Shown: positions 1-6,810, counted from the first letter of the stretch. The stretch: DNA of 10,701 bases from an uncultured Erysipelotrichaceae bacterium (GCA_900314345.1 OMUX01000276.1:1-10701); one strand, 5' to 3'. Notes: generated by a model from the sequence alone, not told the origin. A program made the numbers and translations.

Positions 1-71
1 AATAGCTCAGTCGGCAGAGCACGTGGCTGTTAACCGCGGTGTCACAGGTTCGAGCCCTGTTTGAGGCGCCA
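1..71 (+). tRNA. tRNA-Asn (GUU anticodon), 5' end cut by window edge
   Basis: The cloverleaf folds clearly. The D-stem is gctc/gagc (5-8 with 17-20). The anticodon stem is 22-26 with 34-38, around the loop ctgttaa, giving anticodon GTT (29-31), which reads Asn codons AAC and AAU. The T-arm is acagg/cctgt around ttcgagc. The 3' acceptor strand ttgaggc (61-67) needs gcctcaa at the 5' side, of which only the last two bases (aa, 1-2) are present, so five bases lie outside the window. The discriminator is G68 and CCA is encoded at 69-71. Other tRNA genes may lie upstream, out of view. Confidence 0.96.
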
Positions 72-107
72 TTTTATTAAATAAAGCCAATTGCCTGGCT
101 TATCCAT

Positions 108-139
108 GAAAAAGAATCGCTTGCCCGCGATTCTTTTTC
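108..139. terminator. Bidirectional rho-independent terminator between tRNA-Asn and dat
   Basis: This is a perfect 13-bp inverted repeat, with arms gaaaaagaatcgc (108-120) and gcgattctttttc (127-139) around a 6-base loop. The A-rich outer end of one arm and T-rich outer end of the other give a T-run on each strand, so it can stop the rightward tRNA transcript and the leftward aminotransferase transcript, whose stop codon is only 4 bases away. The 72-107 stretch holds nothing else I recognise. Confidence 0.85.
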
Positions 140-143
140 GTCG

Positions 144-1004
144 TTATGCCATTCTGTGCCCGGTATCCTTTTCCACCCAGTCAAAGTATGCCTTCTGCAG
201 CTTTGCGAATGTTTCCGGATCTTTCATGCCGACAGGCTTTCCATCCAGAGTATCGGCGTGTGTGCAGAGCTTGGATGTACTGAGCACCATCAGTTCATCG
301 GCATTCCATACTTCATCCATGGTGATCTTCCTGACTTCCGTGGGAATATTCAGCTTTTCTGCAAGGGCAAAGAGATGCTTTCTGGAAATGCTCGGCAGGA
401 TCAGTTCGTCCAGCGGCGGTGCCATCAGCACACCATCTTTCAACAGCACGAGTGATGAATGTGCACACTCTGTCAGATATTCACCTCTGTGGAGAACTGC
501 CTCCTGGCATCCTTTCTCTTTTGCATGTTCCGCAGCCATGACGTTGGGGATCAGGTTCAGTGTCTTGATATTGCAATGGAAGAAACGGGTATCCTCTTCT
601 GCAATGAGCTTCAGGGGAACGCTGTAGTCAGGTTCGTGCAGAGACGTGACGGTGATCAGCAATGTTGAGGGTGTTCCCTCCGGCGGAAAAACATGATTCC
701 TGGGGGTTGTGCATCCTCTGCTTGTCTGCCAGTAGACTGCAATGCCTTCATCGGTATCCGCAAGATCCACGCATCTCTGCAGTTCCTCCTTCAGCTTTTC
801 TCTGCTGCAGTATGGCTGTATATGCATCATTTCCATGGAATGGAAGAAGCGGTCCAGGTGGTCTTCAAGTGTGAAGATCTTCTTGCTGTAGGCAAAGGCA
901 AAGTCATAGACGCCATCACCGAAGTACAGTGCACGGTCCATGATGGGAACGGTCATTTCACTCAGAAGTCCTGTTTTTCCGTTATAGTATCCGATACTCT
1001 TCAT
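144..1004 (-). CDS. dat: D-amino-acid transaminase (PLP fold-type IV aminotransferase)
   Basis: This 286-residue protein has the length and motif order of D-alanine aminotransferase, which interconverts D-Ala plus 2-oxoglutarate with pyruvate plus D-Glu and supplies D-amino acids for peptidoglycan. The N-terminal block has DRALYFGDGVYD (23-34). TSRGCTTPRNHVFP (94-107) matches the DAAT carboxylate-binding loop, keeping its Arg (R102) and His (H104). CNIKTLNL (144-151) carries the Schiff-base lysine K147. E179 sits in LTEC where the PLP-pyridine Glu is expected. Two positions differ from what I recall of the Bacillus enzyme: Asp34 replaces the usual Glu after the Tyr, and CAHSS follows E179 instead of GSSSN. 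The R/H pair argues against a branched-chain aminotransferase or aminodeoxychorismate lyase, though both share the fold. The ATG at 1004 is chosen because GGAGGA lies 7 bases upstream; an in-frame ATG at 1058 lacks such a site. A possible -10 (TACAAT, complement of 1024-1029) has no clear -35. The gene is divergent from the liv operon. Confidence 0.85.
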   Translation of the reverse strand: MKSIGYYNGKTGLLSEMTVPIMDRALYFGDGVYDFAFAYSKKIFTLEDHLDRFFHSMEMMHIQPYCSREKLKEELQRCVDLADTDEGIAVYWQTSRGCTTPRNHVFPPEGTPSTLLITVTSLHEPDYSVPLKLIAEEDTRFFHCNIKTLNLIPNVMAAEHAKEKGCQEAVLHRGEYLTECAHSSLVLLKDGVLMAPPLDELILPSISRKHLFALAEKLNIPTEVRKITMDEVWNADELMVLSTSKLCTHADTLDGKPVGMKDPETFAKLQKAYFDWVEKDTGHRMA

Positions 1005-1093
1005 AAGGATTCCTCCGCTTCTGATTGTAGCGCAATGTTCCGGAGGATGATGTATCAAATGAAAATAAAAATGAAAGAAAAAATTGGAAACAG

Positions 1094-1108
1094 TTACAAT
1101 TATTGTAA
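1094..1108. promoter_or_regulatory. 15-bp palindrome (7-1-7), possible repressor operator upstream of liv promoter
   Basis: The sequence TTACAAT-T-ATTGTAA is a perfect 7-1-7 inverted repeat ending 17 bases before the livK -35 box, inside the dat-livK divergent region. The geometry is that of Fur-family operators; the PerR box I remember, TTATAATNATTATAA, differs at one symmetric position in each half. Whether a Fur-family or another dimeric regulator binds it is inference. Its position would allow it to act on livK, on dat, or on both. Confidence 0.4.
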
Positions 1109-1125
1109 AAATATTGAAAACGGTG

Positions 1126-1154
1126 TTGATTCTGTGAAAGACGGTTACTATAAT
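1126..1154 (+). promoter_or_regulatory. Sigma-A-type promoter of the liv operon
   Basis: A -35 hexamer TTGATT (1126-1131) and a perfect -10 TATAAT (1149-1154) are separated by exactly 17 bases. The predicted transcription start is near 1161, giving a 5' leader of about 35 bases before the livK ATG. The surroundings are A/T-rich (tracts at 1070-1085 and 1106-1119), which may act as an UP-like element. I see no T-box or riboswitch; the leader is too short for one. Confidence 0.85.
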
Positions 1155-1160
1155 TGCCTT

Positions 1161-1178
1161 ATCTTCAGAATTGAAGAT
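1161..1178 (+). promoter_or_regulatory. 5'-terminal stem-loop of the liv mRNA
   Basis: The arms atcttca (1161-1167) and tgaagat (1172-1178) form a perfect 7-bp stem with a 4-base loop, starting at the predicted transcription start. The ribosome binding site (GAGGG, 1184-1188) lies just outside and stays accessible. A 5'-terminal hairpin of this kind is known to slow mRNA decay by 5'-end-dependent RNases; that role here is inferred. It could alternatively be a second DNA operator. Confidence 0.5.
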
Positions 1179-1195
1179 GAAAAGAGGGAAAGAAT

Positions 1196-2443
1196 ATGGA
1201 TTTTAAAAAGATGATGAAGGGAAGCCTCGCTGCATTGATGGCTTGTACACTTGCAGCGTGTGGCTCCAGCTCCGCTGCTGCATCTTCTGCAGCTCCGGCC
1301 GCATCCACTGAAGCTGCTGCATCAACAGAAGCTGCTGCTCCGGCTGCAGGTACTCAGACATTCAAGCTTGGCGGTTCCGGTCCTCTGACAGGCGACGATG
1401 CCGTTTATGGCAACGCAGTCAAGAATGCTGCACAGATCGCTGTTGATGAGATCAACGCTGCCGGCGGACCTGTTGCATTCGAGCTCAACTTCCAGGATGA
1501 CCAGGCAGATGGAGAAAAGGCCGTCAACGCATACAACACACTGGTTGACTGGGGCATGCAGGTATCTCTGGCTACCACCACTTCCGGTGCCGGCCAGGCA
1601 GTATCACCGCTGTATCAGCAGGATAAGATCTTCGCAATCACACCTTCCGGATCTTCCACATCTGTCATCTACGCAGATGGCGATGCAGGAACACAGTCGT
1701 ATGGCAATGTCTTCCAGATGTGCTTCACTGATCCGAACCAGGGCGTCGCTTCCGCTGACTATCTGGCTTCACATACAGATCTTGGTTCCAAGGTTGCCAT
1801 CATCTGGAGAAATGATGATAACTATTCCAAAGGTCTGCATGATAACTTCGTAAAGGAAGCCGGCGAAAAGGGCCTTGAGATTGTCGCAGATACGACATTC
1901 ACGGGCGATGCTACAGACTTCTCCGTTCAGGTCAAACAGGCACAGGATGCCGGTGCTGATATCGTTTTCCTCCCGATCTACTACAAGCCTGCATCCCTGA
2001 TCCTGACAGCTGCCAAGGCTGCCGGCTACGCTCCGACATTCTTCGGATGTGATGGTATGGATGGTATTCTCACACAGGATGGCTTCGATACAACCCTGGC
2101 TGAAGGCCTGTACATGCTGACACCGTTCTCCGCTGATGCAAGTGATGAAAAGACACAGAACTTCGTCAAGAAGTATCAGGACGCTTACGGTGAGATCCCG
2201 AACCAGTTTGCAGCTGATGCATACGATGCTGTATATGCAATCGCTCAGGCTCTTGAGCAGTCCGGTGTTACAGCTGATTCCGACAACGCAACGATCTGCG
2301 ATGCAGTCGTCGGGCAGTTCACATCAATGACATTCCAGGGCATCACCGGTACTGGTGATATCACATGGAAGGCTACCGGCGAAGTCATGAAGGGCCCGAA
2401 GGCTATCGTGATCAAGGACGGTACTTACGTCAGCGCAGAGTAA
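1196..2443 (+). CDS. livK: Branched-chain amino acid ABC transporter, substrate-binding lipoprotein
   Basis: This 415-residue extracytoplasmic receptor captures branched-chain amino acids (or related ligands) and delivers them to LivHM. The N-terminus is a lipoprotein signal: K4/K5/K8, a hydrophobic stretch, then lipobox LAAC with the lipidated Cys at residue 22; Cys17 (LMAC) is a less likely alternative. A low-complexity Ser/Ala/Pro/Glu linker spans residues 23-53 and would tether the domain to the membrane. The type I periplasmic-binding fold (Peripla_BP_6) starts at FKLGGSGPLTG (56-66), followed by AAQIAVDEINAAGG (78-91) and the TTSGAGQAVSP segment (128-138), where this family contacts the ligand alpha-amino acid group. 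ATG 1196 follows GAGGG with 7-base spacing. It is the first gene of livKHMGF. The ligand cannot be fixed from sequence; Liv-type receptors also exist for other amino acids and amides. Confidence 0.93.
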   Translation: MDFKKMMKGSLAALMACTLAACGSSSAAASSAAPAASTEAAASTEAAAPAAGTQTFKLGGSGPLTGDDAVYGNAVKNAAQIAVDEINAAGGPVAFELNFQDDQADGEKAVNAYNTLVDWGMQVSLATTTSGAGQAVSPLYQQDKIFAITPSGSSTSVIYADGDAGTQSYGNVFQMCFTDPNQGVASADYLASHTDLGSKVAIIWRNDDNYSKGLHDNFVKEAGEKGLEIVADTTFTGDATDFSVQVKQAQDAGADIVFLPIYYKPASLILTAAKAAGYAPTFFGCDGMDGILTQDGFDTTLAEGLYMLTPFSADASDEKTQNFVKKYQDAYGEIPNQFAADAYDAVYAIAQALEQSGVTADSDNATICDAVVGQFTSMTFQGITGTGDITWKATGEVMKGPKAIVIKDGTYVSAE

Positions 2444-2466
2444 GCATTGACTGTAGGAAGCAGCAA

Positions 2467-2502
2467 AAAGGTTACCGTGTGCTTTGTGCAGCGGTAACCT
2501 TT
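2467..2502 (+). terminator. Intercistronic hairpin between livK and livH (partial terminator or 3' stabiliser)
   Basis: Arms aaaggttaccg (2467-2477) and cggtaaccttt (2492-2502) form a perfect 11-bp stem. The 14-base loop can add a small inner TGC/GCA stem (2480-2482 with 2488-2490). Only a short, interrupted T-run follows (TTTCGTTCT), so read-through into livH is likely. Hairpins after the first receptor gene of ABC operons commonly let the receptor accumulate in excess over the permease; applying that here is inference. Confidence 0.7.
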
Positions 2503-2543
2503 CGTTCTATATTAGAGGGGTAAAACCGGAAGGGGGTAAATCT

Positions 2544-3419
2544 ATGGCCTTTCTGTCCTATCTGATCAGCGGACTCTCGCTTGGCAGCGTCTATGCCATC
2601 ATCGCACTTGGCTACAGCATGGTCTACGGCATTGCAAAGATGCTGAACTTCGCCCATGGCGATATCATCATGATCGGTGCATATGCTGCATTCTTCATGC
2701 TGTCGGCAGGATTGGGAACATTGCCGGCAATCCTGTTTTCTGTTGTGATCTGTCTGGTGCTCGGCGTTCTGATTGAACGGCTTGCCTACAAGCCGCTGCG
2801 TCAGGCATCCAGTCTTTCCGTGCTTATCACGGCAATCGGTGTTTCCTATTTCCTGGAAAACGCGGCACAGCTTGCCTGGGGATCTGATTCCAAGTTCTTC
2901 CCGCAGACAGCAATGCCGGAAGGCGGCATTACAATCGGATCACTGACAATCTCATGGCTTTCCATCATCACACTTGTGTCCTGTATTGTGATCATGCTTG
3001 TGCTCAGCTGGTTCATCAACAACACGAATACCGGAAGAGCAATGCGTGCGTGTGCTGAAGACAAGGGCGCTGCAACACTCATGGGAATCAATGTTGACCG
3101 GATCATTTCCATCACGTTTGCCATCGGCTCCGGCCTTGCGGCAATTGCGGCAATCCTGCTGGCATCCACCTATCCGGTCATTTATCCGACGATGGGTTCC
3201 ATGCCTGGCATCAAGGCATTCACAGCCGCCGTGCTCGGCGGCATCGGCTCCATTCCGGGTGCCTTTGTCGGCGGACTTCTGCTTGGTGTCATTGAGAACC
3301 TGTCCAAGGCGTATATCTCCCAGCAGCTGTCTGATGCCATCGTCTTCGGCGTGCTGATCGTCATTCTTCTGATCAAGCCTGCCGGACTGCTTGGCAGGAA
3401 GACAAATGAGAAAGTATGA
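2544..3419 (+). CDS. livH: Branched-chain amino acid ABC transporter permease LivH
   Basis: This 291-residue integral membrane protein forms half of the transmembrane channel with LivM. Typical LivH landmarks are SGLSLGSVYAIIALGYSMVYG (9-29), NFAHGD (35-40), the cytoplasmic ATPase-coupling loop TGRAMRACAEDKGAATLMGI (163-182), and KAFTAAVLGGIGSIPGAFVG (224-243). Hydrophobic segments occupy most of the chain, consistent with about 8 membrane helices. The start at 2544 is preceded by GGAAGGGGG with about 8 bases of spacing; an in-frame ATG at 2484 falls inside the intercistronic hairpin and is rejected. The C-terminal end abuts livM. Confidence 0.95.
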   Translation: MAFLSYLISGLSLGSVYAIIALGYSMVYGIAKMLNFAHGDIIMIGAYAAFFMLSAGLGTLPAILFSVVICLVLGVLIERLAYKPLRQASSLSVLITAIGVSYFLENAAQLAWGSDSKFFPQTAMPEGGITIGSLTISWLSIITLVSCIVIMLVLSWFINNTNTGRAMRACAEDKGAATLMGINVDRIISITFAIGSGLAAIAAILLASTYPVIYPTMGSMPGIKAFTAAVLGGIGSIPGAFVGGLLLGVIENLSKAYISQQLSDAIVFGVLIVILLIKPAGLLGRKTNEKV

Positions 3420-3429
3420 GGCAAGTGAG

Positions 3430-4503
3430 ATGAGTGAAAAGAAAAGCGATATGAAAAAACTGTTCTCGCCTGCCGTGCGGAGCAGAACGACAACGTATCT
3501 GGTTGTCATCGTTGCCTTCATTGTCATGAGCATTCTGAATGCCTCAGGAGCACTTGGCAGAAAGTATCAGTCGCTGCTTGTGCCGGTGTGCTGCTACATC
3601 ATTGCGGCACTTGGCCTGAACCTGAATGTCGGTATTTCCGGTGAGCTGAACCTTGGCCAGGCCGGATTCATGAGCATCGGTGCATTCACGGGAGTTGTCA
3701 TTTCCGGCATCCTTCAGACAAACGGTGTTACGAACGTGTTCGTCAATCTGCTGCTTGCCATTGTATGCGGCACGATCATGGCCGGTCTTCTTGGCTGGCT
3801 GATCTCCATCCCGGTCCTGAAGCTGGAAGGCGACTATCTTGCCATTGTCACCCTGGCGTTCGGACAGATCATCATGTCCTTGATCAACAATATCTATGTC
3901 GGCTATGACATAAACGGCCTGCATTTCTCCTTCATCAACAATACGGTTGCCTTGGAACCGGGCGGCAAGATGCTGATCACAGGACCTATAGGTGCCACCG
4001 GTGTTGCGATGCTGGCGAACTTCACAACAGGTTTTATCCTGATTATTCTTTCCCTGATTATCATATATAACCTGATGTATTCCAGAAACGGCCGTGCCAT
4101 CATGGCATGCCGTGACAACCGTATCGCTGCCGAGACAATCGGCATGGAAGTATCAAAGACAAAGACACTGGCATTTGTCATTTCAGCAGCCCTTGCCGGT
4201 GCTGCCGGTGCTCTGTACGGACAGAACTATTCCTCATTTGCGGCAACGAAGTTTGATTTCAATACATCGATCCTGATCCTTGTGTATGTGGTGCTGGGCG
4301 GACTTGGAAACATGACGGGAACCGTCATTGCCACAACCGTGCTGGTTGTCATGCCGGAGGCTCTGCGCTTCCTGTCCACATACCGTATGCTCATCTATGC
4401 AATCGTCCTGATTGTGATGATGATCGTCACCAACAACGAAAAGGTGAAGGAGTTCTTCGAGAAGCATAAACCGAAGAAGACACAGGAGGCTGCTCATGAG
4501 TGA
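3430..4503 (+). CDS. livM: Branched-chain amino acid ABC transporter permease LivM
   Basis: This 357-residue membrane protein is the second channel subunit. It shows LNLNVGISGELNLGQAGFMS (63-82) and SIPVLKLEGDYLAIVTLAFGQ (126-146). The coupling loop RNGRAIMACRDNRIAAETIG (219-238) contacts the ATPases, and VLGGLGNMTGTVIA (288-301) follows near the end. Residues 336-357 form a charged cytoplasmic tail. ATG 3430 is preferred because GAGG (3418-3421) overlaps the livH stop and sits 8 bases upstream, giving translational coupling. ATG 3406, with AGGA upstream, would overlap livH by 14 bases and add 8 residues; it is a real alternative. The 3' end overlaps livG by 8 bases. Confidence 0.94.
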   Translation: MSEKKSDMKKLFSPAVRSRTTTYLVVIVAFIVMSILNASGALGRKYQSLLVPVCCYIIAALGLNLNVGISGELNLGQAGFMSIGAFTGVVISGILQTNGVTNVFVNLLLAIVCGTIMAGLLGWLISIPVLKLEGDYLAIVTLAFGQIIMSLINNIYVGYDINGLHFSFINNTVALEPGGKMLITGPIGATGVAMLANFTTGFILIILSLIIIYNLMYSRNGRAIMACRDNRIAAETIGMEVSKTKTLAFVISAALAGAAGALYGQNYSSFAATKFDFNTSILILVYVVLGGLGNMTGTVIATTVLVVMPEALRFLSTYRMLIYAIVLIVMMIVTNNEKVKEFFEKHKPKKTQEAAHE

Positions 4504-5269
4504 AGAGAGAAAACCTGTCCTTGAAGTGAAAGACCTGGGTATAGATTTCGGCGGTCTGACTGCTGTCAACGATCTGAACATGAAAGTGTATCCATGTGAG
4601 ATCGATGGTCTCATCGGCCCGAACGGTGCCGGCAAGACCACGGTATTCAACATGCTGACAAAGGTGTATCAGCCAAGCCGCGGCGAGATTTATCTGGATG
4701 GCATGAACATGGCAAAGATGACACCGGTGGATGCCTCCAAAGCAGGTATTGCAAGAACATTCCAGAACATTCGTCTGTTCTCCGGTATTTCCGTCAAGGA
4801 CAATGTCAAGTGCGGCATGCACAACAGCATCGGCTACAGCAACTTTGATGCAGTCCTGCGTACACCGAAGTTCCGGAAAGAGGAAGCCAGGGCTGATGAG
4901 GAAGCCATGGAACTGCTGAAGATCTTCCATCTGGAGGACAAGGCGGACATGACGGCAGGAAATCTTCCGTATGGTGCACAGAGAAGACTGGAGATCGCAA
5001 GAGCCATGGCCACCCATCCCAAGCTGCTGCTTCTGGATGAGCCGGCTGCCGGCATGAACCCGCAGGAGACAGAAGACCTGATGGCGATGATCCGTGAAGT
5101 ACGCGATCATTTCCAGATTGCGATCCTGCTGATTGAACATGACATGAAGCTTGTCATGGGCATCTGTGAAAACATCACCGTGCTGAACTTCGGCATGCTG
5201 CTGGCACAGGGAACACCTGCAGAAATCCAGTCCAATCCGGAAGTCATCAAGGCATACATCGGAGACTGA
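4496..5269 (+). CDS. livG: Branched-chain amino acid ABC transporter ATP-binding protein LivG
   Basis: This 257-residue cytoplasmic ATPase powers import together with LivF. All nucleotide-binding motifs are present: Walker A GPNGAGKT (41-48), Q-loop Gln90 in ARTFQNIRLF, signature LPYGAQRR (157-164), Walker B LLLLDEP (177-183) with catalytic Glu182, and switch His215 in IEHDMKLVMGI. The signature has Pro at the second position instead of Ser; variants LxYGxQ are usual in LivG, so this is not a defect. The C-terminal stretch after 230 is the LivG-type extension. AGGAGG lies just upstream of the ATG inside livM, and the 8-base overlap implies coupled translation. Confidence 0.96.
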   Translation: MSEERKPVLEVKDLGIDFGGLTAVNDLNMKVYPCEIDGLIGPNGAGKTTVFNMLTKVYQPSRGEIYLDGMNMAKMTPVDASKAGIARTFQNIRLFSGISVKDNVKCGMHNSIGYSNFDAVLRTPKFRKEEARADEEAMELLKIFHLEDKADMTAGNLPYGAQRRLEIARAMATHPKLLLLDEPAAGMNPQETEDLMAMIREVRDHFQIAILLIEHDMKLVMGICENITVLNFGMLLAQGTPAEIQSNPEVIKAYIGD

Positions 5270-5283
5270 GGAGGAGACAGACA

Positions 5284-5988
5284 ATGCTGAAAGTAGAGAA
5301 TCTTGTAGTAAGCTACGGCATGATTGAAGCCGTCAAGGGAATCTCCTTTGAAGTCAATGACGGAGAGATTGTCACACTGATCGGCGCCAACGGTGCCGGC
5401 AAGACAACAACCATGCATGCAATCTCCGGGCTTCTGAAGCCTGTCTCCGGCAGTATCCTTCTGGATGGCACGGAGCTGACAAAGGTACACCCGGACAAGA
5501 TCGTATCCATGGGTCTTGCCCAGGTTCCGGAAGGAAGACGTGTATTTGCCCAGCAGACCGTTGAAGACAATCTGATCCTTGGTGCTTATCACCGCAAGGA
5601 CAAGGATGGCATTGAAGCAGACAAGAAGAAGGTGTTCGAACTCTTCCCCAGACTTGAGGAAAGAAGAACACAGCTTGCCGGTACGTTGTCCGGTGGCGAG
5701 CAGCAGATGCTTGCCATGGCGAGAGCATTGATGGCAAAGCCCAAGATCATGCTGATGGATGAGCCTTCCATGGGTTTGTCTCCGCTTCTGGTCAAGGAGA
5801 TCTTCCATATCATCGAAGACATCAACAAGCAGGGCACAACTGTGCTGCTTGTCGAGCAGAACGCAAAGATGGCGCTGGCAATTGCAGACCGTGCATACGT
5901 TCTGGAAACTGGTAAAATAACCTTATCAGGCACCGGCGAAGAGCTGGCAAATGATGCAAGAGTAAAGTCTGCATATCTAGGAGGATAA
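5284..5988 (+). CDS. livF: Branched-chain amino acid ABC transporter ATP-binding protein LivF
   Basis: This 234-residue ATPase is the partner of LivG. The motifs are Walker A GANGAGKT (34-41), VPEGRRVF (81-88) after Gln80, signature LSGGEQQ (135-141), and Walker B IMLMDEP (155-161) with Glu160. The H-loop position is Gln192 (VEQNAKMAL) instead of His, which is characteristic of LivF rather than a lesion. GAGGAGGA precedes the ATG and the gap from livG is 14 bases. Its last codons (cta gga gga taa) double as the ribosome binding site of the next gene, so the two are tightly coupled. Confidence 0.96.
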   Translation: MLKVENLVVSYGMIEAVKGISFEVNDGEIVTLIGANGAGKTTTMHAISGLLKPVSGSILLDGTELTKVHPDKIVSMGLAQVPEGRRVFAQQTVEDNLILGAYHRKDKDGIEADKKKVFELFPRLEERRTQLAGTLSGGEQQMLAMARALMAKPKIMLMDEPSMGLSPLLVKEIFHIIEDINKQGTTVLLVEQNAKMALAIADRAYVLETGKITLSGTGEELANDARVKSAYLGG

Positions 5989-5992
5989 TTGT

Positions 5993-6679
5993 ATGTACGT
6001 CAAGGATCATATGACGAAGAATCCGGTCACCGTCACCAAGGATGTCGTTCTTTCCAAGGCTGTGGATATCATGGCCAAGGGTGGATTCCATCGTCTGCCT
6101 GTTGTCAATGCAGGCGGCAAGCTGATCGGACTTGTCACTGCCGGACTGGTTACGGAAAGCTCCGGTTCTGCCAGCACATCGCTTTCCATCTATGAACTCA
6201 ATTACCTGCTTTCCAGGACAACCGTTGAAGACATCATGATCCGCGATGTCAAGACGATTGCGCCGGATGTATTCCTGGAAGAGGCAGCACAGAAGATGAT
6301 CGACAACAAGATCTCCGTTCTTCCGGTTGTGGATGAGGAAGAAAAGGTCATCGGCGTCATTACAGAGAAGGATATCTTCCAGGCATTCGTTGACCTGACC
6401 GGATACAACACTGCCGGTACAAGATTTGTCATTGCCTGCGAAGACAAGCCGGGCGTTTTTTCAAAGGTTACACAGCTGTTCGCTCAGGAAGATGCAAACC
6501 TTGAAAACCTGGCGGTATATCATACCGAGCGTGGTGTAGAGGTTGAAATCAAGGCGACCGGTGAGGTGTCCGTTGAAAGGATGACCAAGGTGCTGACGGA
6601 TGCAGGATTTGAACTGCATGATGTCTTCCAGAGGTTAAAGGACGGAAGCGTCAAGCATTACCCTGTCACTGCTGAATGA
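5993..6679 (+). CDS. CBS-CBS-ACT domain protein (AcuB-like), probable ligand sensor of the liv operon
   Basis: This 228-residue soluble protein has two CBS motifs and a C-terminal ACT domain. CBS1 covers about residues 1-53, with MTKNPVTVTKD, HRLPVVN and KLIGLVTAG. A linker (54-77) contains a short helix, IYELNYLLSR. CBS2 covers about 78-134, with IMIRDVKTI, ISVLPVVDEE and VIGVITEKDIF. ACT covers about 143-214, with FVIACEDKPGVFSKVTQLF and ENLAVY. CBS pairs bind adenine nucleotides and ACT domains bind amino acids, so a role as a sensor of energy state and branched-chain amino acids is a reasonable inference. The architecture matches AcuB-type proteins, and I recall such genes behind livF in streptococci. 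There is no DNA-binding or catalytic domain. ATG 5993 follows AGGAGGA by 7 bases and 4 bases separate it from livF. It is the last gene before a strong terminator. Confidence 0.9.
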   Translation: MYVKDHMTKNPVTVTKDVVLSKAVDIMAKGGFHRLPVVNAGGKLIGLVTAGLVTESSGSASTSLSIYELNYLLSRTTVEDIMIRDVKTIAPDVFLEEAAQKMIDNKISVLPVVDEEEKVIGVITEKDIFQAFVDLTGYNTAGTRFVIACEDKPGVFSKVTQLFAQEDANLENLAVYHTERGVEVEIKATGEVSVERMTKVLTDAGFELHDVFQRLKDGSVKHYPVTAE

Positions 6680-6685
6680 GGAATG

Positions 6686-6715
6686 AAGGAACTGTCAGAG
6701 GTGATGGTTCCTTTT
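6686..6715 (+). terminator. Rho-independent terminator of the liv operon
   Basis: Arms aaggaactgtca (6686-6697) and tgatggttcctt (6702-6713) form a 12-bp stem including two G-U pairs, with a GAGG tetraloop. The 3' side runs into TTTT (6712-6715). It begins 7 bases after the stop of the CBS-ACT gene. The reverse strand lacks a T-run, so it acts rightward only. Confidence 0.85.
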
Positions 6716-6723
6716 AGTATGCC

Positions 6724-6742
6724 ATTCCGGTCATGACGGAAT
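6724..6742. repeat. Short inverted repeat behind the liv terminator
   Basis: Arms attccg (6724-6729) and cggaat (6737-6742) surround a 7-base core that contains the palindrome TCATGA. The outer bases agtat (6716-6720 region) and atact can extend the stem if a few bases bulge out. No T-run follows directly. It may be a backup stop signal or a processing hairpin. The rest of the convergent region (6743-6810) is AT-rich and holds no gene I can support. Confidence 0.4.
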
Positions 6743-6810
6743 ACTCTTTAACCTCCCGCTTATATAATTTTTCCGGCCGTTTATATATTTTTATAATTTT
6801 GGATGGTACA

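Noticed and set aside
1105..1122. CodY-like box near the liv promoter (AATATTGAAAA)
   Set aside because: Aligned to AATTTTCWGAAAATT it has 6 mismatches and no second half of the palindrome; too weak in an AT-rich region.
693..1214. Rightward open frame whose 3' part (from ATG 1059) could encode a lysine/asparagine-rich peptide of about 50 residues before livK
   Set aside because: It runs through the liv -35, -10, 5' hairpin and ribosome binding site and overlaps the livK start; the upstream part is antisense to dat.
1256..1356. Repetitive GCTGCT/GCATC codons in livK as a possible simple-sequence phase-variation tract
   Set aside because: The repeats are imperfect and encode the ordinary Ala/Ser/Glu linker of a lipoprotein; slippage would have to occur in multiples other than 3 to switch the gene and no long pure tract is present.
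4427..5284. Long (285-codon) open frame antisense to livG, with similar long antisense frames at 5107-5808 and 9482-10168
   Set aside because: They lie wholly opposite genes with complete motif sets, have Cys/His/Gln-rich compositions unlike real proteins, and lack ribosome binding sites. They arise because the genes rarely use the codons whose complements are stops (TTA, CTA, TCA).
5284..5988. Loss of the ABC switch histidine in LivF (Gln192)
   Set aside because: The EQN sequence at this place is usual for LivF proteins, so it is a family trait, not a mutation.
6763..6768. TATAAT in the convergent region as a promoter
   Set aside because: No -35 at 16-18 bases, and no gene downstream on that strand; the region is generally AT-rich.
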